Below the pieces are notes generated by a model. It was not told where the DNA came from and did not search any database. It saw nothing but the letters and a program-made list of their open reading frames with translations. From the NCBI GenBank assembly GCA_947488935.1, contig CANLBN010000008.1, forward strand, positions 161,883 to 225,882: a stretch of DNA of 64,000 nucleotides, read 5' to 3'. This DNA comes from an uncultured Pseudomonadales bacterium. Lineage in GTDB: Bacteria > Pseudomonadota > Gammaproteobacteria > Pseudomonadales > Cellvibrionaceae. A program made the translations under genes and the position numbers. Positions within the stretch are counted from its first letter, which is position 1. Every line of letters starts with the position of its first letter. Of the stretch, positions 1 to 8,263 are shown in pieces.

Positions 1-21
1 AAGTAGGAGGTAGGCGATTTA

Positions 22-1956
22 TTAGATGCTGTTATTAGCGAGTCTATGATTATTTTTGTCCAGTAGGCTTAAACGTTGTTTGATACTGGCTTCAATACCT
101 TTGGCATCGAGCCCTATGGAGGCAAGAATTTTTTCGCGTTTACCATGATCGATATAGCGATCGGGTAGGCCTAAATTCATAATCGGCAGCACTATACCTT
201 GCTCCGATAGGTATTCGTTCACGCCGCTGCCAGCGCCACCGGCGATACTGCTTTCTTCGAGTGTGACGATTAATTGGTGAGAATGGGCTAATTGTTCGAT
301 AAGCTCATGATCCAGTGGTTTCGCCCAGCGCATATCGCAAACCGTTGCATCTAGTGACTTGGCTGCGGCAATAGCGGCAGGTAGTAGTGTGCCAAAGCTA
401 ATAATGGCAACGTCTTTACCTGCACGAGCGGTATGCCCTTTGCCGATGGGTAGCGCTGTCATTTTTTCTTCTATTTTTACGCCAGTACCTTTACCGCGTG
501 GGTAGCGTATAGCGGCAGGTCCTTCAAACTGATAGGCGCTAAATAATAATTGGCGGCATTCGTTTTCGTCGCTGGGTGTAGCGATAATCATATTAGGAAT
601 GCAGCGTAAAAAACTAATATCAAAGCTGCCGGCATGTGTTGGGCCATCTTCGCCAACAATACCGGCCCTATCAATGCCAAAGGTAACATCGAGGTTTTGC
701 AGGGCAATATCATGGACTAGCTGGTCATAAGCGCGCTGCAAAAAAGTGGAGTAAATAGCCACAACAGGTTTTTGCTTTTCACAGGCAATACCAGCTGCCA
801 GTGTTACGGCGTGTTGCTCGGCAATGGCGACATCGTGATAGCGCTCTGGATATTGTGTGGCAAAGTCAACCATGCCAGAGCCTTCGCACATAGCGGGTGT
901 GATACCTACTAAGCGTTCATCTTGACTGGCCATATCACATAGCCACTGCCCAAAAACATCTTGGTATTTAGGGGTGGCTTTTGTGTTTTTTGCATTGGCC
1001 GAGTTAACCGGGGCAACCGGCGGTTTTGGCTCCAGCTTATTGAGAGCATGGTAACCAACAGGGTCTGCCTCGGCGGGTGCAAAGCCTTTACCTTTTTGGG
1101 TAATAATATGGAGTAACTTCGGCCCTTTGATTTTTTGTAATTTGTTTAAATAACTCACCAGTGTTGGTAAGTCATGGCCATCGATTAAGCCTACATAGTT
1201 AAAACCCATTTCTTCGAATAAGGTCCCTGGCGAGACTAAGCCTTTTACGTGTTCTTCTGTGCGACGAGCGGCTTCCCAAGCATGTGGGATTTTAGTTAGT
1301 ACTCGCTTGCTATTCTCGCGCAAGCCATTATAAAACTCGCTGGCCCATATTTTAGAAAAATACGTCGCAAGCCCACCAACATTGGGAGAGATAGACATAT
1401 TGTTGTCGTTGAGAATAACCAATAAGTCTTCACCGGTATGAGCGGCATGGTTGAGTGCTTCGAAAGCCATGCCTGCTGTCATGGCGCCATCGCCAATAAC
1501 GGCGATATGCTTATTGGTTTTACCCGCAAGCTTATCGCCTAGAGCCATACCTAATGCGGCACTAATAGAGGTACTTGAATGACCCACACCAAAGGTGTCG
1601 TATTCGCTTTCGGCGCGCTTAGGAAACCCCGATAAGCCTTGGTATTGCCGGATAGACAGCATTTGATCGCGCCTACCCGTTAATACTTTATGCGGGTATG
1701 TCTGGTGGCCCACATCCCAAACGAGCCTGTCGTCGGGTGTGTTATAGCTGTAGTGGAGCGCGAGGGTAAGTTCAACGACTCCCAAGCCAGCGCCAAAATG
1801 ACCACCTGTCTGGCCTATGCAATAAAGTAGGTATTCACGTAGCTCTTCAGCAACTTGGGGTAGTTGCTGCTCGTCAAGCACACGCAGATCAGCTGGACTA
1901 TTAATGCTATCCAGTAGAGGTGTACTTGGTCGAACTAGTGGTATTTCACTTAACAT
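22..1956 (-). CDS. dxs: 1-deoxy-D-xylulose-5-phosphate synthase
   Basis: Thiamine-diphosphate enzyme that condenses pyruvate with glyceraldehyde 3-phosphate to DXP, the first step of the MEP isoprenoid pathway; DXP also feeds thiamine and pyridoxal synthesis. The 644 residues match the usual family length of about 620-640. Visible motifs are [10 protein letters not shown] (81-90), the ThDP/Mg motif GDGAMTAG (155-162) with NDNNMSIS (183-190), and [11 protein letters not shown] at the start of the C-terminal transketolase half. It lies 151 bp downstream of ispA on the same strand, so xseB, ispA and dxs probably form one isoprenoid unit. Only 21 bp of window remain beyond its stop, so its downstream neighbour cannot be seen. 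Confidence 0.97.
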   Translation of the reverse strand: MLSEIPLVRPSTPLLDSINSPADLRVLDEQQLPQVAEELREYLLYCIGQTGGHFGAGLGVVELTLALHYSYNTPDDRLVWDVGHQTYPHKVLTGRRDQMLSIRQYQGLSGFPKRAESEYDTFGVGHSSTSISAALGMALGDKLAGKTNKHIAVIGDGAMTAGMAFEALNHAAHTGEDLLVILNDNNMSISPNVGGLATYFSKIWASEFYNGLRENSKRVLTKIPHAWEAARRTEEHVKGLVSPGTLFEEMGFNYVGLIDGHDLPTLVSYLNKLQKIKGPKLLHIITQKGKGFAPAEADPVGYHALNKLEPKPPVAPVNSANAKNTKATPKYQDVFGQWLCDMASQDERLVGITPAMCEGSGMVDFATQYPERYHDVAIAEQHAVTLAAGIACEKQKPVVAIYSTFLQRAYDQLVHDIALQNLDVTFGIDRAGIVGEDGPTHAGSFDISFLRCIPNMIIATPSDENECRQLLFSAYQFEGPAAIRYPRGKGTGVKIEEKMTALPIGKGHTARAGKDVAIISFGTLLPAAIAAAKSLDATVCDMRWAKPLDHELIEQLAHSHQLIVTLEESSIAGGAGSGVNEYLSEQGIVLPIMNLGLPDRYIDHGKREKILASIGLDAKGIEASIKQRLSLLDKNNHRLANNSI

Positions 1957-2107
1957 GGTTTTTTGACAAGCCGTGAATCTAAATGGGGCAAAGTGCCGTT
2001 TGAGTCGTTGTTATTAAGGTTACTATTGTAGAGTTTTGTGTATTAAAAGCCCAGTTAAAAGCTTTTGTTGCACTAATATTATTCAAATGGGGCTATCTTC
2101 ATACTGC

Positions 2108-3007
2108 TTAAAAATCCCTTTTAACGATATACGCAGCCAAGTGCCGTAGGTGATCTGCATGGGTATCAAAAATTGATAATGCCGCTAATGCGTCATTATA
2201 AAGAGCGTTTGCCTTGTTTTTAGCACCTTCTAGACCAAGTAATGATACGAAAGTGGGTTTGTTATTGGCAATATCAGCTCCCTGCTGTTTGCCGAGGGTT
2301 GCGGTATCTGAGGTTACGTCAAGGATATCATCTTGTACTTGAAAGGCGAGGCCAATAGCCTTGGCATATTGCGTTAGCGCACTTAATTGGGTCTCGCTAA
2401 TGCCAATTGTAGATACGGCGCCTAATTGTATGCTGGCTGTAATTAAGGCACCTGTTTTTAAATTGTGCATCTGCGTTAGCTGTTCAAGGGTTAATGTTTT
2501 ATCAATAGCGGCTAAATCAATAGCTTGGCCGGCTACCATACCTAGACAACCGCTCGCTTTAGCGAGTATTTGTACGCAACGCAGTTGCTCGGATACTGTG
2601 TCAGTACTCTCGATGGGTAAGGGCTCGCTTAGCCAGTCAAAGGCGATGGCTTGTAGCGCATCACCGGCCAAAATAGCTGTGGCTTCGTCAAACTTAATAT
2701 GACAAGTCGGCTGGCCTCGACGTAAGTCATCATCATCCATTGCTGGTAGGTCGTCGTGGATTAAGCTATATGCATGAATAGACTCTACAGCGGCAGCGGC
2801 AGTATCGGTTAAAGGGGTGCATTCTCCAACAGCTAAGGCGGCACCGTAAACTAGCAATGGGCGTACACGCTTGCCACCACCGAGCAGGCTATAGCTCATT
2901 GCTTCGCTTAGGCGCTTGTCATGGTGTTCGTTATGTTTAAGCTTCTCGTGCAAAGTTTGATTGACGCGCTCGCGATATACTTGACAGAATTGGTTAAAAG
3001 GAGTCAT
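2108..3007 (-). CDS. ispA: Farnesyl diphosphate synthase (polyprenyl synthetase)
   Basis: Condenses IPP with DMAPP and then GPP to give farnesyl diphosphate, the precursor of ubiquinone side chains and undecaprenyl phosphate. The 299-residue protein has the first aspartate-rich motif at 85-94 (DDLPAMDDDD) and the second at about 226-230 (QDDILD), plus GGGKRVRP at 43-50, which binds IPP diphosphate. Length and motifs fit the short-chain IspA group. It sits 24 bp after xseB and before dxs, the usual gammaproteobacterial order. Confidence 0.96.
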   Translation of the reverse strand: MTPFNQFCQVYRERVNQTLHEKLKHNEHHDKRLSEAMSYSLLGGGKRVRPLLVYGAALAVGECTPLTDTAAAAVESIHAYSLIHDDLPAMDDDDLRRGQPTCHIKFDEATAILAGDALQAIAFDWLSEPLPIESTDTVSEQLRCVQILAKASGCLGMVAGQAIDLAAIDKTLTLEQLTQMHNLKTGALITASIQLGAVSTIGISETQLSALTQYAKAIGLAFQVQDDILDVTSDTATLGKQQGADIANNKPTFVSLLGLEGAKNKANALYNDALAALSIFDTHADHLRHLAAYIVKRDF

Positions 3008-3031
3008 GGATGTATGCGCTAATACAGGTAT

Positions 3032-3286
3032 CTAGTTATTTTCGCTTGCGTCAAAGTCGATGAGTTGTAAGTTGTCATCTTCTCCTACCAGCATCGATAC
3101 TTTTTGTTGTGCCTTCGTTAGGTGTTGTTGGCACTGCTTGGTTAAATTTATCCCTTTTTCGAAAGCCGTTAACGACTCTTCTAACGATAATTCGCCACTC
3201 TCTAGCTTGTTGACCAAGCCGTCTAGGGTGTTAATCGATTCTTCAAATGATAATTTTTCTGGTTCTTTTGACGTATCTTTAGGCAT
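3032..3286 (-). CDS. xseB: Exodeoxyribonuclease VII small subunit
   Basis: Small subunit of ExoVII, which with XseA degrades single-stranded DNA to oligonucleotides. The 84 residues show the family signature: SFEESINTLDGLVNKLESGE near the N terminus, then LSLEESLTAFEKGI, a helical hairpin that binds XseA. Size is typical (about 80 residues). It is the first gene of the minus-strand xseB-ispA-dxs unit. The 180 bp between it and the divergent stator gene pomA should carry both promoters. Confidence 0.95.
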   Translation of the reverse strand: MPKDTSKEPEKLSFEESINTLDGLVNKLESGELSLEESLTAFEKGINLTKQCQQHLTKAQQKVSMLVGEDDNLQLIDFDASENN

Positions 3287-3467
3287 AGCGACGACGACTT
3301 TTATAATAATTAGTAATACTTTGATTGATCCTAAGTAATCTTTTCAATATTAACATGAAGCGAGCTGATTTTACCCATGTGAAATACAAAATAACGTCTA
3401 AACTGAAATAAAGGCCCAGTTTTGGGTATTTATAAAATACATGTTATTTGATCTTGTGAGGTAAATT

Positions 3468-4226
3468 GTGGATTTAGCATCGCTGATTGGTATTCTGGGT
3501 GCCATCGGGCTTATCGTCGTTACTATGTTGTTAAGTGGCGACCTCTCTATGTTTGTCAATGTGCCGTCTTTGGTTATTGTTATTGGCGGTACTTTTTGTG
3601 CTGTTATGGCGCAATATAATCTTGGGCAATACCTTACCTTTGCCAAGATCGCCGGCAAGGGCTTTAAAAATGGCTTGCCCGATACCGCAGAGTTAATCGA
3701 TGAAATCGTTGCTCTTGCAGACGAGGCGCGTAAAGGCGGCCTTTTATCGCTGGAGGGCAAGGAAGTGAGTAGTGACTTTTTGCAAAAAGGTATCCAGTTG
3801 CTTGTCGACGGTCATGATCCCGATGTTGTTAAAAGCCTACTCTCTAAGGAAAAAGGCGAGGCAGAAAAAAGACACGCGCTAGGTGCATCTATCTTTACAT
3901 CGATGGGGGTTATGGCTCCTGCTATGGGGATGATCGGTACGCTGATCGGTCTAGTTGCCATGCTTGCGAATATGTCTGACCCTAAATCCATTGGTCCTGC
4001 AATGGCCGTTGCGCTCTTAACAACGCTTTATGGTGCCATTGTCGCTAACGGTTTTTGTGACCCAATGGCGGCCAAGCTAGGCCAAAAAGCATCGGAAGAT
4101 GCAATGATTAAAAACTTAGTGATTGATGCCTTGCTTGCTATTCAAAATGGGCAAAACCCCCGTGTAATCGACAGTATGCTACGTAACTACTTACCTGAAA
4201 GTAAGCGAGAAGTAGAAGAGGCTTAA
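3468..4226 (+). CDS. pomA: Flagellar motor stator protein PomA/MotA
   Basis: Inner-membrane stator subunit that forms an ion channel with PomB and turns the flagellar rotor. The 252-residue length and the N terminus (MDLASLIGILG) fit the PomA branch. Four membrane segments are visible at about 4-22, 30-50, 143-167 and 177-197. The cytoplasmic loop carries R88, K89 and E96, matching the charged residues of Vibrio PomA that contact FliG. The start is a GTG, supported by a GAGGT ribosome site five bases upstream. pomB follows after 75 bp. PomA likeness suggests sodium drive, but the coupling ion cannot be proved from sequence. Confidence 0.94.
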   Translation: MDLASLIGILGAIGLIVVTMLLSGDLSMFVNVPSLVIVIGGTFCAVMAQYNLGQYLTFAKIAGKGFKNGLPDTAELIDEIVALADEARKGGLLSLEGKEVSSDFLQKGIQLLVDGHDPDVVKSLLSKEKGEAEKRHALGASIFTSMGVMAPAMGMIGTLIGLVAMLANMSDPKSIGPAMAVALLTTLYGAIVANGFCDPMAAKLGQKASEDAMIKNLVIDALLAIQNGQNPRVIDSMLRNYLPESKREVEEA

Positions 4227-4301
4227 TGATGGTGTTTATAGGCAAGTCATCGCTTATCTGTAACCCCCCTTATTTAAAAATATGAATAGAGAACTGTTTA
4301 A

Positions 4302-5288
4302 ATGAATGAAGAAGAAGAGCATGAATGCGACTGTCCTGACGGTCTCCCGCCATGGCTTGCTACCTTTGCGGATCTTATGTCATTGCTTATGTGCTTTTTT
4401 GTACTATTACTTTCTTTTTCAGAGATGGATGCAATTAAATTTAAGCGATTAGCCGGCTCTATGGCTGAGGCGTTTGGTATTCAGAATAAGCTGAATGTAT
4501 CTGATGTGCCAAAGGGTACGAGTATTATTGCACAGGAATTTAGCCCAGGTATTCCAGACCCAACACCGATTAATGAAATTTGGCAAAAAACAGAAGACAT
4601 CACCGAGATGAGTCTCGAAGTCAAAGAAAACAACGAATACGATGTAGAGGCTGGTGATGTTAATCAAGAGGCGGGTATTAAAGCGAGAATCAAAGAGCAG
4701 CTGGAAGAGTTAATCGAAGAAACCAAAGAAGACGCGAAGCAACTCGCTAATGCGCTCCATAAAGAAATTGTCGCAGGTGAGATAGAAATAGAAACCGAAG
4801 GCCGAAAAATTATTATTCGTATTCGGGAAAAAGGCTCGTTTAAGTCTGGCTCCCATGAATTGGCCGATGACTACTACGATGTGCTCGATGAAGTGCGTGG
4901 TGTGTTAATGGAGCGTCCAGGGAAAATACAAGTGCAGGGGCACACCGATAATATTCCTATTCGTCGCTCAGCACGCTATCGCTCTAATTGGGAGTTGTCT
5001 TCATCTAGGGCTGTGTCAGTGGCAGAGCAGCTATTGAAGAATAATGACATTAATCCCAAGCGTTTCGAAGTGTCTGGGATGGCCGATACGCAGCCGCTTG
5101 TCGATAATAGTACGAGTGCAAATCGTGCACGTAATCGGCGTGTAGAAATTATTGTTAGACAAGGGCTAGGTGAGGATATCTCTGAAGAAGAAAAAGATGT
5201 TCTGAAGGCTGATGGACAAGATATTTTACGCGAGCTCGATTTAGAGCCGGACTATTTATTTAACCTTAGACCAGAAGAAGTATTTTAA
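4302..5288 (+). CDS. pomB: Flagellar motor stator protein PomB/MotB
   Basis: Partner of PomA that anchors the stator to peptidoglycan and carries the ion-binding aspartate. One membrane segment (about 18-40) contains D24, the same position as the essential Asp24 of Vibrio PomB. A long acidic linker (about 60-160) leads to an OmpA-like peptidoglycan-binding domain (about 168-290) with GHTDN at 213-217 and NRARNRRVEI at 274-283. At 328 residues it is a little long because of an acidic C-terminal tail of about 35 residues. Its stop overlaps the start of the PilZ gene by one base (TAATG), implying coupled translation. Confidence 0.94.
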   Translation: MNEEEEHECDCPDGLPPWLATFADLMSLLMCFFVLLLSFSEMDAIKFKRLAGSMAEAFGIQNKLNVSDVPKGTSIIAQEFSPGIPDPTPINEIWQKTEDITEMSLEVKENNEYDVEAGDVNQEAGIKARIKEQLEELIEETKEDAKQLANALHKEIVAGEIEIETEGRKIIIRIREKGSFKSGSHELADDYYDVLDEVRGVLMERPGKIQVQGHTDNIPIRRSARYRSNWELSSSRAVSVAEQLLKNNDINPKRFEVSGMADTQPLVDNSTSANRARNRRVEIIVRQGLGEDISEEEKDVLKADGQDILRELDLEPDYLFNLRPEEVF

Positions 5289-5905
5289 TGAGCGAAGAAA
5301 AAGCAAAGAACCGTCGTCGTTTTTTTCGGATTACCGATGCGATACATGTCGCTTATGAGGTGATCGATGAGGAGGCAACACTGGAGTCACTTGAAGTTGA
5401 GCACAACGAGGTTATGGTTGATGCAATTGCTGTTATCGAACAGCATAACGAAGACATCAGTCGTACTCTTTCGGAGCTCGGTGAAAGCTCGCCAATAGCG
5501 GCAAAAGCGATAACGGCTGTCAACGACAAGATGGACACTTTATTGAATTTGCTTGAACTCGATAATGTTATTATTCAGAAAAAATTACAGCGGGTAGAGT
5601 CCGCAAGTGTGAGTGCCTGCGGTATTGCGTTTCCTATTGGTGAGATGCTAAAGACCGGACAGCGATTAAAATTAATGCTGCGCTTGGAGCCTTCAGATAC
5701 AAGGCTTAATGTTATTGGCTCAGTTGTCGACTGTAATCAATTGGGCGAAGAGTATTATCTGCGTGCTGAATTTATCGATATGGATGATACCGATAGAGAA
5801 CATCTCATACAGCATATTGTACAACGACAAAGCGTATTATTAAAAACCCTGCGTGAGCAAGTTGACGAAAATTCTGATGCGGACAACCCTTCTGCTAGTG
5901 AGTAG
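5288..5905 (+). CDS. PilZ-domain protein coupled to the stator operon
   Basis: A 205-residue cytoplasmic protein with features of a PilZ cyclic-di-GMP receptor. An arginine-rich RRRFFRI sits at 9-15 (RxxxR, R10 and R14). A helical stretch spans about 30-100, and a beta-rich half follows with SVSACG at 107-112. The second motif of the family is usually [DN]xSxxG; here the first position is serine, so c-di-GMP binding may be altered. The RxxxR motif is separated from the second motif by a helical insertion of about 90 residues, unlike compact PilZ domains. Overlap with pomB suggests it adjusts stator activity, as YcgR does elsewhere. That role is inferred from position. Confidence 0.78.
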   Translation: MSEEKAKNRRRFFRITDAIHVAYEVIDEEATLESLEVEHNEVMVDAIAVIEQHNEDISRTLSELGESSPIAAKAITAVNDKMDTLLNLLELDNVIIQKKLQRVESASVSACGIAFPIGEMLKTGQRLKLMLRLEPSDTRLNVIGSVVDCNQLGEEYYLRAEFIDMDDTDREHLIQHIVQRQSVLLKTLREQVDENSDADNPSASE

Positions 5906-5921
5906 GTGTTAAGTCTAATGC

Positions 5922-6413
5922 TTAAGCAGACTTAACTTGCTCATAAGCTAGCTGAAGAATGCGTGCGTCATTGCTAGCACGATGGCGATGAATACTTAGC
6001 TCTTGGGCTATTTGCGGTTTTTTCTTGTTCAAGCTTTCGTATTGCTCTTCATCAACGACATACATAATATCTAACAGTTTAAAGTCTTGGTGAGTTCTTG
6101 CTTGGTGAAATAATTTAATTAGCCAAGGGTTATCTAAAGTCCAGCAATCGCAATAAACTATATCTCGATTTAGTAAATGATTAATATGTTGAGTGACTTC
6201 TGTAATGGATTTTCCGTATTGCAATAGCTCACTTTTGCTAATGCCATGAATCTTTTCCGCGCTTTTATCCCAGTGCTTCCAGCTATGATCGGGCTTAATA
6301 AGGCTGCACCAGGACTCGCCATTTTTTAGCACGATACCAATTTCAATAGGGTAGCTCTCTGGATGTATACCAGAGGCCTCGATGTCCAAGGTGTTTATCT
6401 TAATATTATCCAT
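5922..6413 (-). CDS. DEDDh 3'-5' exonuclease (DnaQ/RNase T-like)
   Basis: A 163-residue single-domain exonuclease-like protein. The ExoI motif is LDIEASG (D10 and E12), an acidic residue in the CDCWTLDNP stretch fits ExoII, and HRHRASNDARIL near the C terminus supplies the histidine and aspartate of ExoIII (HxxxxD). These are the four acidic residues and the histidine of the DEDDh superfamily, which acts on 3' ends of RNA or DNA through two metal ions. It lies 36 bp after the PIN-PhoH gene on the same strand and is probably its operon partner, so RNA is a plausible substrate. It is not the epsilon subunit (too short, no clamp region) and differs from Orn elsewhere in the window. Confidence 0.8.
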   Translation of the reverse strand: MDNIKINTLDIEASGIHPESYPIEIGIVLKNGESWCSLIKPDHSWKHWDKSAEKIHGISKSELLQYGKSITEVTQHINHLLNRDIVYCDCWTLDNPWLIKLFHQARTHQDFKLLDIMYVVDEEQYESLNKKKPQIAQELSIHRHRASNDARILQLAYEQVKSA

Positions 6414-6449
6414 AATCTCGATTCGTAAAATAATTAGTATGAGTATATA

Positions 6450-7835
6450 TTATAGGTTCTCCTCGGCAAATTCTGCCAAGCGGCTACGTTCAATGCCATT
6501 GACATGCATAATGCCAGCGTGTTGATAAGGTTTACTTTTTTCTACTAAATATGTCAGGCCAGATGTAAGCGGCGTAATATATTTGTTATCTATTTGTGCG
6601 AGGTTTCCTAATACAACAATTTTTGAATTGGTTCCAACGCGAGTAATGATTGATTTAAGTTGAAATTGAGTCAGTCCTTGGCTTTCGTCAATAATAATAT
6701 AGGCATTATTAAAAGAACGTCCGCGCATAAAATTGAGCGATTTAAATTGGATGTTGGCTTTTTCTTTAACGTAACTAATGCTGCTTACACTGTGTTCATC
6801 GCCATTGTGTAGAGTCTCTAAGTTGTCATCAAATGCTGCGAGCCATGGTGCCATTTTTTCTTCTTCTGTTCCAGGTAAAAAACCAATGTCTTCAGCAATA
6901 GGAGGAGTGTTTCTTGCGACAATTAGTTTGCTAAAGCGCTTTTCTTCAATAATTGCATGCAGGCCATAGGCGAGTGCTAGTAAGGTCTTGCCAGACCCCG
7001 CAGGTCCAGTCATAACTGTCATGTCTATATCGTTGTTGTCGAGAATAAATAGACTCATGGCTTGCTCTATGTTTCGTGGCTGGACACCCCAATATTTTTT
7101 GTTTAATAATGTGTGCCTGTTAAGGTCGAGTATGTGGACATCTTGATTGTCAATTTTTAAAACGAACCCGACAAAGTCGGTGTCGTCTAAAATAAACATT
7201 TTTGGGTATACTTGCTCGAAGATGTTTTTGCTAACTACATGAATAGTCTTTGAGCCTTGCCTTTCGGTACGAACGTTTTTAATGCCATTCCAAAATCCAT
7301 CTTTAAAAAATTCATAGCCCGTCGATAATAAATCGACATCATCAATGACTTTGTCGTTGCGATAATCTTCAACTTGTTCCAGGCCAGAGCCTTTTGCTTT
7401 TAGGCGCATATTAATGTCTTTAGTGACGAGACAAACAAAAGCGTCGGTGTTTGCATTTTGGAGATTTAAAGCCACATTGATTATTCGGTTATCGTTGGCG
7501 TGTTGCTGTGTAGAGTTTAGGTAGGGGATGTTTTCGTCCCCTTGAATTTTTTGATCTTGAAAGACTGATAAAGTCCCTTTTGCTTGTTGTATTAGCTCAT
7601 TATGTATTTTTATCCCTCTTTGTATTTCTTTTGGGGTAGCATTGCCGATAATTTTGTCGATATTGTTGATCGCAATTCTTGCCTCCCTACTAACGTCTTT
7701 ATCTTTTCGATCCTTAATAATGTCTAATTCTTCTAGCACGGTCATCGGTATGACAACGCGATGTTCTGCAAAGGAATGAATAGCCATTGGGTCGTGCAGT
7801 AGCACATTGGTATCTAATACATAGATTTTTTCCAT
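6450..7835 (-). CDS. phoH: PIN-PhoH protein (PhoH2-type ribonuclease/ATPase)
   Basis: The 461 residues combine an N-terminal PIN nuclease domain (about 1-145; YVLDTNVLLHDP with D8 and N10, then the acidic cluster EELDIIKDRKD) with a C-terminal PhoH ATPase. Walker A is GPAGSGKT at 277-284 and Walker B is IIIDE ending at D383-E384, followed by the sensor GNLAQID. PIN-PhoH proteins of the PhoH2 group are described as RNA-unwinding, RNA-cleaving enzymes. The ribosome site GAGG, 8 bases before the ATG, lies in the last codons of an upstream small ORF, so the two are likely coupled. A DEDDh exonuclease gene follows after 36 bp. Confidence 0.9.
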   Translation of the reverse strand: MEKIYVLDTNVLLHDPMAIHSFAEHRVVIPMTVLEELDIIKDRKDKDVSREARIAINNIDKIIGNATPKEIQRGIKIHNELIQQAKGTLSVFQDQKIQGDENIPYLNSTQQHANDNRIINVALNLQNANTDAFVCLVTKDINMRLKAKGSGLEQVEDYRNDKVIDDVDLLSTGYEFFKDGFWNGIKNVRTERQGSKTIHVVSKNIFEQVYPKMFILDDTDFVGFVLKIDNQDVHILDLNRHTLLNKKYWGVQPRNIEQAMSLFILDNNDIDMTVMTGPAGSGKTLLALAYGLHAIIEEKRFSKLIVARNTPPIAEDIGFLPGTEEEKMAPWLAAFDDNLETLHNGDEHSVSSISYVKEKANIQFKSLNFMRGRSFNNAYIIIDESQGLTQFQLKSIITRVGTNSKIVVLGNLAQIDNKYITPLTSGLTYLVEKSKPYQHAGIMHVNGIERSRLAEFAEENL

Positions 7836-7840
7836 TAATT

Positions 7841-8029
7841 CTACCTCAGTGTTAAATAAAAGAAATTAAAGGATGTGGCAAACAGGTATAGCGTGATGCT
7901 GACGATTTTTAATGATAAAAGGGTTGTTAAAAGGCTAAGTAAAGGAATGTGTAAATAAGAGAGTAAAGAAAGTGATAAAGAAGCCGCAAAGAAAATTGAA
8001 AGGGTGTGAGTTGTGGGCTTGCTAGGCAT
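7841..8029 (-). CDS. Small hydrophobic protein upstream of PIN-PhoH
   Basis: A 62-residue ORF of unknown function, mostly Leu, Ser, Phe and Ile, with two probable membrane segments (about 8-35 and 40-60) and no long charged region. Support for translation: an AGAGGA ribosome site lies seven bases before the ATG. The ORF ends within the Shine-Dalgarno of the PIN-PhoH gene, its TAG stop overlapping GAGGTAG, so the two look translationally coupled. Mycobacterial phoH2 has a short upstream gene (phoAT), but I see no sequence resemblance. Thymine-rich composition could produce such an ORF by chance, hence moderate confidence. Confidence 0.5.
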   Translation of the reverse strand: MPSKPTTHTLSIFFAASLSLSLLSYLHIPLLSLLTTLLSLKIVSITLYLFATSFNFFYLTLR

Positions 8030-8263
8030 TATTTCTTCCTCTGTTTTTTAGCGGAAAATAAATGCCTGTCAATACTGGGTTTTCTTTTTGTAGTTATTAG
8101 CCCCAAGATACAACCCTTCCTTTTTTAAATAAAAGGTTAAGTAAAAAATTAATATTCTCTTAATGCTTAATGTAAGACTACGTGCATTGCTTATGTTTGG
8201 TCAAGTATATTTTAATGAAAACATCGATTAATTTGCTCTGCGTTTTAATGCTTGCAAATATTT

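Noticed and set aside
3398..3760. 120-codon ORF on the minus strand across the start of pomA
   Set aside because: Antisense to pomA, no ribosome site or family resemblance; the pomA frame carries the clear protein.
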